DNA from: Bacteroidaceae bacterium
GTDB taxonomy: Bacteria > Bacteroidota > Bacteroidia > Bacteroidales > Bacteroidaceae
Length of the DNA: 36,636 bases
Direction: 5' to 3'
Assembly: GCA_017650105.1 (NCBI GenBank)
Contig: JAGCFO010000002.1
Span: 1 to 36,636 of the forward strand
Shown here: positions 31,294 to 36,636 of the stretch, piece by piece
Layout: the number at the start of each line of letters is the position of its first letter
Numbering within the stretch: position 1 is the stretch's first letter
Position numbers and translations under genes: made by a program
The notes under the pieces: generated by a model
What the model was told of the DNA's origin: nothing
Databases searched by the model: none
The model's input: the letters and a program-made list of their open reading frames with translations, nothing else

Positions 31294-33729
31294 TTAGAAC
31301 TTCAGCCCGTAGCTGATGGTGGGTATGATGGGGAACAGCGTCACCTGCTTCAGCGTGGTGTGCCACGTGTCGGTGGAGCTGTTGTATTCGTCGTCGGTGT
31401 AGATGAGGAACGGGTTCATGTTGTTGTAGGCGTTGTAGACGCTGATGTTGAATGTTCCCTGCACCCTGTCGGTGAACTGCTGATGCCAGCTGAGGCTGAC
31501 GTCGAGTCGGTGATAGGGGTTGAGCCTGAAGTTGTTGCGCTCGGAGGCGTACCCTACGGTGTTCTGCCAGCCGAATTCGTTGCCGGGGGTGAGGAAGTAC
31601 TGCGTGTACACCGTTCCGCAGTTGCCTGTGGCATACACCCACGTGGCGCTCATGTCGAACTTCTCGGAGAACTTGTAGTTGCCCGTGATGTCTACCTCGT
31701 GCCGTCGGTCATACTTGGCGTTGAAGGGCTTGCCGTTGTTGAGCACCATTCCCTCTCTGTCGAAGAGGCGTCGTGTGCGGCTCCAGGTGTAGGCTACCCA
31801 TCCGTTCAGTCGGCCTATCGAGCGCTGTGCCATCAGCTCCACGCCGTAGCTCCAGCCGCGTCCCATAGCCACCTTCTCCTGCCAGTCGGTGCTGCCTGTC
31901 ATGAAGCTCACTCCCTCGCGATACTCCAGCAGGTTGTTGGAGAGCTTGTAGTATCCCTCCAGGCTCAAGTCGCACACGTTGTCGATGTTGTAGAAGGCGC
32001 CGAGGGCTACCTGGTGCGATTTCTCGGGGAGAATCCTTTCCGTCACGGGCACCCACAGATCGGTAGGCAGCGAGAGGCTGTTGTTCGACAGCAGGTGCAC
32101 ATACTGGCTCATGTAGGCATAGCCGGCCTTCAGCGAGAAGTTGTCGGCGAGCAGCGCTCTGCCGCTCACTCTCGGCTCGGGCGAGAAGTAGCTCCTGCCG
32201 CCCACGTTGAAGAACGAGCCGCTGAATCCCGCGTTCACCTTCACCACGCTGCCCAGCGTCATGTTGTCCTCGATGTACACCTGAGCCTCGTGAGCCTCTA
32301 TCTCGGCCTGTCCCGTGCGCACCGTCTGGTTCTCTTCGGCTGCCTCCTCGTCGGCAGTCTTCTCCTGCTTGGCGCGGAACGTGAGGGTTGCCACGTCGGG
32401 GCGGAACAAATGATGAGTGTAGAACGAGCCGAAGCGCACCTCGTGCAGCGGCGAGGGGTTCCAGTGGAAGTCGGCGCGTGCCGTCTCGTCGAAAATGCCC
32501 GACTTGAGGTTCAGCTCCATGTGCTGCTTCGACTTGCGCTCCTTGTCCTCTTCGTCGATGCTGATGCCCATGTGATGGCGGTACTGCGTGTAGTTGGCGC
32601 TGATGTCCATGAACAGCTGGCTGTTGATCACGTGGTTCCAGCGTGCGGCGCCCACCATGTTGCCCCACTTCCAGCCGAACTTCGTCCGCTGCAGGTAGTA
32701 GCGCTGTTCTTTCTCCTTCATGCGGAAGTATATGTCGTCGTCGCCGCTGTACCAGCTCACGTAGAGTCGGTCTCTGCCGCTGAACTTATGGTTGAGCTTC
32801 ACGTTCAGGTCGTCGAAGTAGTAGCCCACCATCATGCCGTTCAGTTCAATTTCCTTGTCGAGCACGTCGGCGCCCCACAGGGCAGTGTTCAGCAGCAAGT
32901 CGCTATAGGTGCGTCGTGCGCTGATGTTCACCGATGTCTTGCCCTTGATGATGGGGCCCTCGATGTTGAACTTCGACGACACGAAGCCCAGCGCCGCGTT
33001 GCCGTGCCATTTATACATGTCGCCGTCTTTCATGCGTATGTCCACCACGCTCGAGAGCCTGCCGCAGTAGTGGGCGGGGAAGCTGCCCTTGTAGAGGGTG
33101 ACGTTCTTGATGGCGTCGGGGTTGAACACGCTGAAGAGCCCGAACATGTGGTTGACGTTATACACGGGCACTCCGTCGAGCAGCAGTAGGTTCTCGTCGG
33201 GAGCCCCTCCGCGCACGTAGATGCCTGCCGAGCCCTCGGTGCCGTTCTGCACGCCCGGCAGCAGCTGCAGCGCCTTCAGCACGTCCGTCTCGCCGAACAT
33301 AGCCGGCACCGCCTTGATCTGCTCCACGGGGATGTCGATGGCGCTCATCTGCGAGCCCTCCACGCCCAGGTCGAGCCTGTTGCCTATGATCTCCACCTCG
33401 TCCAGCTCGGCCAGCGCCTTCATGGGCAGCGCCAGCAGCGTGTCGCCCGTCAGGCGGAAGGCATCCGTCCTGCCCGCATAGCCCACATAGCGTGTCATCA
33501 GCTCCACGTCGCCCTCGGGCAGCGAGAGCGAATAGAACCCGTAGGCGTTCGTCACCGTTCCCAGTCCCGACTTCAGGTCGAGCACCGTAGCGCTAATCAG
33601 CGTCTCGCTGCTCACCCCGTCTGTCACATAGCCGCTCACCGTGTGCGTCTTCTGCGCCGTCAGCGGCAGCGTCATCATAGCCGCCAGCGCGACTATCATG
33701 CCTCTTTTCCTCCACAGATGTTCTCTCAT
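31294..33729 (-). CDS. TonB-dependent outer-membrane receptor
   Basis: An 811-residue receptor. The signal peptide ends at LTAQ (26). Residues of about 29-105 are a carboxypeptidase-regulatory-like domain (HTVSGYVTDGVSSETLISATV), then the plug with VLKALQLLPGVQNGTEGSAGIYVRGGAPDENLLLLDGVPVYN, then the 22-strand barrel to a terminal GLKF. ATG 33729 is chosen because the frame upstream opens with TTG at 33792 and would include the promoter-side region. Together with the DUF4249 lipoprotein and S9 peptidase downstream it probably imports peptides, although the substrate is not shown. It has a -7 box at 33812-33819. Third positions are noticeably G/C-rich here. Confidence 0.94.
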   Translation of the reverse strand: MREHLWRKRGMIVALAAMMTLPLTAQKTHTVSGYVTDGVSSETLISATVLDLKSGLGTVTNAYGFYSLSLPEGDVELMTRYVGYAGRTDAFRLTGDTLLALPMKALAELDEVEIIGNRLDLGVEGSQMSAIDIPVEQIKAVPAMFGETDVLKALQLLPGVQNGTEGSAGIYVRGGAPDENLLLLDGVPVYNVNHMFGLFSVFNPDAIKNVTLYKGSFPAHYCGRLSSVVDIRMKDGDMYKWHGNAALGFVSSKFNIEGPIIKGKTSVNISARRTYSDLLLNTALWGADVLDKEIELNGMMVGYYFDDLNVKLNHKFSGRDRLYVSWYSGDDDIYFRMKEKEQRYYLQRTKFGWKWGNMVGAARWNHVINSQLFMDISANYTQYRHHMGISIDEEDKERKSKQHMELNLKSGIFDETARADFHWNPSPLHEVRFGSFYTHHLFRPDVATLTFRAKQEKTADEEAAEENQTVRTGQAEIEAHEAQVYIEDNMTLGSVVKVNAGFSGSFFNVGGRSYFSPEPRVSGRALLADNFSLKAGYAYMSQYVHLLSNNSLSLPTDLWVPVTERILPEKSHQVALGAFYNIDNVCDLSLEGYYKLSNNLLEYREGVSFMTGSTDWQEKVAMGRGWSYGVELMAQRSIGRLNGWVAYTWSRTRRLFDREGMVLNNGKPFNAKYDRRHEVDITGNYKFSEKFDMSATWVYATGNCGTVYTQYFLTPGNEFGWQNTVGYASERNNFRLNPYHRLDVSLSWHQQFTDRVQGTFNISVYNAYNNMNPFLIYTDDEYNSSTDTWHTTLKQVTLFPIIPTISYGLKF

Positions 33730-33811
33730 CTCTCTTGTTTTCAGTTCGTTCCGACTGCGCTTCACGGGCGCGCAACAGGCACCCGCGCGCAATCAACTCA
33801 TATACGCGCTG

Positions 33812-33819
33812 CAAAAATA
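33812..33819 (-). promoter_or_regulatory. -7 box for the TonB receptor operon
   Basis: The minus strand reads TATTTTTG, a match to TAnnTTTG, 82 bp before the receptor start. No TTTG is found at the right distance upstream, so the assignment is moderate. Confidence 0.4.
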
Positions 33820-33877
33820 CAGAAAAAAAGCAATTCAGCACACGACTGGGCAAAATATCTTAGCCAATCGTCAAATT

Positions 33878-33899
33878 CCTCATCGGGCAGGGGATGAGG
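33878..33899. terminator. Stem-loop after the DUF5060 glycosidase gene
   Basis: CCTCATC (33878-33884) pairs with GATGAGG (33893-33899) around an eight-base loop, 26 bp past the stop of the minus-strand glycosidase gene. No T-run follows, so it is a weak terminator candidate or RNA end-protecting hairpin. Confidence 0.35.
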
Positions 33900-33924
33900 T
33901 GCCGCGCGGGGAGGCGCCAGGGTA

Positions 33925-35568
33925 TCAGCGGATGACGAAGAGGGCCTCGCCCAGATGGGGCACCTCGCAGGGGAGGGTGGCGAAGCCGTCATCAGCGGGG
34001 ACGGCGGTGCCACACTTGCGGAACGTCAGGCGCTCGAACGAGAGGGCCTCGACGGTGCCCTTCTTCCGGGGGAAGGCCACGCGCACGCTCCGCACCGTCT
34101 CGGGCGAGGGATTGTACACATACACGTACACCTTCCGCCCGCACCTCAGGGCATAGGCCTCGGCGCCGTCGGCCTGCGCCTCCACCTGAAGGAAGCGTCC
34201 TCCCGACTCCCTCAGCATGAGCTCCGACACCATCCTCACAGCCCTGAAGTAGGGCACCAGCTTGCGGTTGTCGAAGTACTCCCACCACCAGCTCATGGGG
34301 GTGACGGGCGTGGGCGAGAAGAGCCCGTACCACAGCCCGCGCCTGAAGTCGGCGTCCATCTCGTCGGCGATGTCGTCGAAGTTCTTCGACCAGTCCCACT
34401 CGCGCCCGAACTCGCCGATGACGTAGGGCTTGCCGAACTTCTCCTCGTAGCTTGTTATCGTGGAGGGGATGACCGAGGTGTTGTTGTAGATGTGTTTCTG
34501 GTTGAGGTCGATGTCGGCTATGCTGTTCAGCCCCTCTATGTCGCGGTGCGAGATGGATGTAGTGACGATGTGCCCGAAGGGGTCGAGGCCCTTCAGGTAG
34601 TGGGCCATCTCGGTGTGCCACGCCACGATGTCCTGGGCGGGGAGGGGGTTGCGGGCGTCGCGGAACTGTATGTTGTCAATCTCGTTGAAGAACTCCCACG
34701 CGCCTATGCTGGTGCTGTAGCCCCACCGTGCCACGATGTAGCGCAGGCGGTTCTTGTAGCGTGCCTTGGCCTGGGATGTGACGAAGAACTCGCGATTGGT
34801 CTGCACGTCGCCGGGACCCATGCAGAGCATCACCTTCAGCCCCAGTTGCTCGGCCAGGGCCAGCGTGCGGTCGAGGCGCTCGATGGCGCTGGGGTTCATG
34901 TATTCGTCCGTCTCGGCGTAGCGGAAGTTGTTGAAGTCGCACTGTCGGTCGATGGGGAAGTTCCACGAGCACATCCACATGCGCACGAAGTTGCCGCCGT
35001 TGCGTGCGAACTTGGGCAGCATGGCATCGTAGCTGAAGCGCTCGCGCTGCTCGTGCAGCTGCCTGAAGTACTTCGAGTCGTCGCTCGTCCTCGACTCCCA
35101 GCAGATGTTCTCGCCCACCCCGCGAAAGAGGGTGCCGTCGTCGTAGCGGAACGTCCAGTTGTCGTTGGCGTGCAGCATGCCGTGCGCCGAGCGTGCCGCC
35201 TTGCCCACCGTCAGCACAGCCTCCTCCGACTCGTCTGCCACACGCCCGCGCTCGGTGTAGCGGAAGTGATAATGGTACAGCCCGCGCTCCTGAGGCGTGA
35301 AGCGCGCACCCCAGAGGCTGGCCTTGCCGCTCTCTCCGCTCATGTAGAAGCAGGGCACCGTCAGCCGCCTGCCCGACGGGGCGGTGACCATCATGTCGAG
35401 CGCTGCCTCCTCCTGCAGGTAGGGGTTCGTCCACGTGCCCGTGAGCATCACCTCACACTCCGCGGTGCCGTACAGGGTCACCGTCGCGGGAGCCTTTACG
35501 CCCGCTATCTGCGCAACGCCCGCAAGCGACGCTGCCACAAGGAAAAAGAAAAAAACTATCCGTTTCAT
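33925..35568 (-). CDS. DUF5060-domain clan-A glycoside hydrolase
   Basis: A 547-residue secreted enzyme. After a signal peptide (MKRIVFFFFLVAASLAG) residues of about 22-115 match DUF5060 (YGTAECEVMLTGTWTNPY, GARFTPQERGLYHYHFRYTERG). A TIM barrel follows, with acid/base Glu296 in WEFFNEIDN and likely nucleophile Glu386 in YVIGEFGREW, as in GH5-like clan-A enzymes; RMWMCSW and WYGLFSPTPVTPMSWWW are barrel signatures. A small beta domain closes the protein. The substrate is unknown. ATG 35568 (or 35577) is chosen; the frame is open to 35802 but the strong promoter at 35623-35654 lies inside that extension. The gene is G/C-rich and monocistronic by position. Confidence 0.87.
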   Translation of the reverse strand: MKRIVFFFFLVAASLAGVAQIAGVKAPATVTLYGTAECEVMLTGTWTNPYLQEEAALDMMVTAPSGRRLTVPCFYMSGESGKASLWGARFTPQERGLYHYHFRYTERGRVADESEEAVLTVGKAARSAHGMLHANDNWTFRYDDGTLFRGVGENICWESRTSDDSKYFRQLHEQRERFSYDAMLPKFARNGGNFVRMWMCSWNFPIDRQCDFNNFRYAETDEYMNPSAIERLDRTLALAEQLGLKVMLCMGPGDVQTNREFFVTSQAKARYKNRLRYIVARWGYSTSIGAWEFFNEIDNIQFRDARNPLPAQDIVAWHTEMAHYLKGLDPFGHIVTTSISHRDIEGLNSIADIDLNQKHIYNNTSVIPSTITSYEEKFGKPYVIGEFGREWDWSKNFDDIADEMDADFRRGLWYGLFSPTPVTPMSWWWEYFDNRKLVPYFRAVRMVSELMLRESGGRFLQVEAQADGAEAYALRCGRKVYVYVYNPSPETVRSVRVAFPRKKGTVEALSFERLTFRKCGTAVPADDGFATLPCEVPHLGEALFVIR

Positions 35569-35622
35569 ACCATTCATTGTCAGTTCAGTTTGGTCTGTCG
35601 GCATCCTTCGACACCTTCGAGA

Positions 35623-35654
35623 CAAAATTAGCAAAAAATCATCATCCGTGCAAA
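35623..35654 (-). promoter_or_regulatory. Bacteroidetes promoter for the DUF5060 glycosidase gene
   Basis: On the minus strand TTTG (35651-35654) and TAATTTTG (35623-35630) are separated by exactly 20 bp. This is the second ideal promoter in the window and fixes the gene start downstream of 35623. Confidence 0.75.
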
Positions 35655-35854
35655 CAATCCGCCCTATTTTTTTACCCCCACCCTCTCGCGGAAACACACA
35701 CTCGCCTCTTCTCGTTTCTCGCACCCTTGCGCCCCGCTCGGCGAGGCATCTATTCGTTCTCAGCCATCCGACGCCTATGATGGCTTTTTGACACCGAAGC
35801 ACTGCCTTGCCCTTTAGACGCTACAAAGATACAACATCCGCTTCACGCCGCTGT

Positions 35855-35880
35855 ATGTTACTGCATGTTACTGCATGTTA
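35855..35880. repeat. 10-bp tandem repeat (ATGTTACTGC)
   Basis: ATGTTACTGC occurs at 35855 and 35865 with a partial third copy at 35875. One helical turn per unit. The rest of 35803-36273 has no credible gene: it holds two partial 21-bp-type units (35930-35950 and 36192-36212), a GGAAGC/GCTTCC hairpin near 36020 and the phrase ATCCGTGAAATCTGTGAAAT near 36117. Confidence 0.55.
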
Positions 35881-36273
35881 TTTTTGAAAAAAGTTTTCAT
35901 GCCCCTTGCAACGCACTGAAGAACAGCCCGTTGAGAAGCGAAAATTTTTCTCACTTTTTTCATTTTTTTTATCGATTGCGCGAGGCATGCATGCCTGTGT
36001 GGCGATGGAGATGAACGTGGAAGCTTGCTTCCGACGGGCAGCACCAGCGGCGCACAAAGAGCGAAGCTCAGAAATCGATGAAAGGGTTTTTCAGGTTTTT
36101 CTTCTTCTCAGGCCATCCGTGAAATCTGTGAAATCCGTGTTCAAAACTTCTTACTTCTTACATCTGCTTTTTTCTTTCTTCAGCCGGCGGGCTCGAGAAG
36201 GGAAAAAATCTTTTTCTCCTAGCATAATCAGATGAGGAGGAAAGGTGTCAACCGACGGGCACAGGCACTGAAT

Positions 36274-36331
36274 GTGGCTGTGCTTGCGACGACGCGAGGT
36301 TTATCTCGCCTAAGGAGTGTGCTTTAGCACC
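36274..36331 (+). repeat. 58-bp hairpin repeat, copy 2
   Basis: Partner of the copy at 82-139, same strand and length. The stems GCGAG/CTCGC and GTGC/GCAC are kept while loops differ. It is followed by more small hairpins: GTGC/GCAC near 36351, GCTCT/AGAGC near 36380-36394, CTTG/CAAG near 36404 and GACC/GGTC near 36437. The stretch to 36577 contains no credible gene. Confidence 0.5.
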
Positions 36332-36577
36332 CTATCGGCGAAGCCAGAGTTGTGCTTGCACGGGCTATGGTGAACCGACGCTCTAAGCAAGAGCAGAGAT
36401 GAACTTGCTCAAGCTATGCCTTTCAAGGAGGAGGAAGACCGAAGGTCAGTCGCGAAGGAGGAAGAATGTAGTTCAACCAAAATCAGGAAAAGACAATGTG
36501 GAAGAACAAAATTTATCCCGGCAATGAGCAGAGTTTGCAGATTAATCAATAACTTTGCCGCCGGCAAGTTTCCCTGT

Positions 36578-36636
36578 TGTCAACTTTTCCAGGAAAATGT
36601 CAACCTTTTCAGGAAAGGTGTCAACCAATTCAGGAA
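36578..36636. mobile_element. Possible IS21-type element end, cut by the window edge
   Basis: TGTCAAC starts at 36578, 36598 and 36619, each followed by a form of (T/C)TTTTCAGGAAA, giving about 20-21-bp tandem repeats to the last base. IS21-family elements have such multiple terminal repeats beginning with TG. A fourth GGAAAGGTGTCAACC is at 36239-36253. No transposase is visible, so this is a tentative call. Confidence 0.35.

Noticed and set aside
31204..33189. 661-codon open frame on the plus strand opposite the TonB receptor gene
   Set aside because: It is antisense to a clear receptor gene with G/C-rich third positions, which suppress stops on the other strand. The translation is Val/His/Ala-rich and has no domain features.
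33955..35631. 558-codon open frame on the plus strand opposite the DUF5060 glycosidase gene
   Set aside because: Same cause as above; composition is typical of a shadow frame and it covers the promoter of the real gene.
35569..35802. N-terminal extension of the DUF5060 glycosidase
   Set aside because: It contains the gene's own ideal promoter and lacks protein features.
35906..36235. 109-codon plus-strand ORF near the right end
   Set aside because: Runs through hairpins and fragments of repeats, with no promoter, domain or coding-like composition.
1..36636. tRNA or rRNA genes
   Set aside because: No cloverleaf-like sequence or rRNA-like stretch was noticed on reading both strands; a dedicated scan was not possible.

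Overview
The window looks like a Bacteroidales chromosome, most likely Prevotellaceae or a close relative. The grounds are BspA-type leucine-rich repeats, T9SS-like C-terminal tails, a TonB receptor paired with a DUF4249 lipoprotein, a C10 (interpain-like) protease, a Bacteroidetes DUF4091 hydrolase, and promoters of the TTTG-N20-TAnnTTTG type. The genus is a guess. No rRNA or tRNA gene, CRISPR array or complete insertion sequence was seen.

Layout. 1-979: no credible gene but dense repeats (8-bp tandem, 21-bp heptad-type repeat, 78-bp tandem duplication, GTTAAAC direct repeats every 21 bp). 980-4531 (+): secreted BspA-like LRR protein, then a periplasmic thioredoxin, then a bidirectional terminator. 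4649-6340 (-): DUF4091/GH123-like hydrolase. 6529-11176 (-): compact five-gene operon made of a VTC/triphosphate-tunnel polymerase-like protein, DUF4956 membrane protein, DUF2490 outer-membrane barrel, small T9SS-tailed protein and Cthe_2159-like beta-helix protein. 11337-12992 (+): frr and rsgA behind a textbook promoter. 13185-15077 (+): pectate lyase and cutC. 15103-19914 (-): a run reading von Willebrand lipoprotein, serpin lipoprotein, ECF sigma factor, and a membrane-anchored regulator ending in an outer-membrane-type barrel. 20293-33729 (-): TonB receptor, DUF4249 lipoprotein, S9/DPP-IV peptidase, alpha-L-fucosidase, transglutaminase-like lipoprotein, a 25-codon ORF, C10 protease and M28 peptidase, which reads as a protein and glycoprotein scavenging locus. 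33925-35568 (-): DUF5060 clan-A glycosidase. 35569-36636: no credible gene; hairpin-rich repeats and a possible IS21-type end.

The most unusual feature is a dispersed 21-bp repeat family, consensus roughly ATGAAGAAGGAATCTCGCGAG. It stays in seven-codon register wherever it occurs. It is found in intergenic regions on both strands, forms a short ORF with a strong ribosome binding site ahead of the C10 protease, runs in register into the start of the DUF4249 gene, and is present in frame as a charged heptad helix inside the sigma-linked regulator. The second candidate for an under-described system is the VTC/DUF4956 operon with its secreted and outer-membrane partners, two of which share an N-terminal module.
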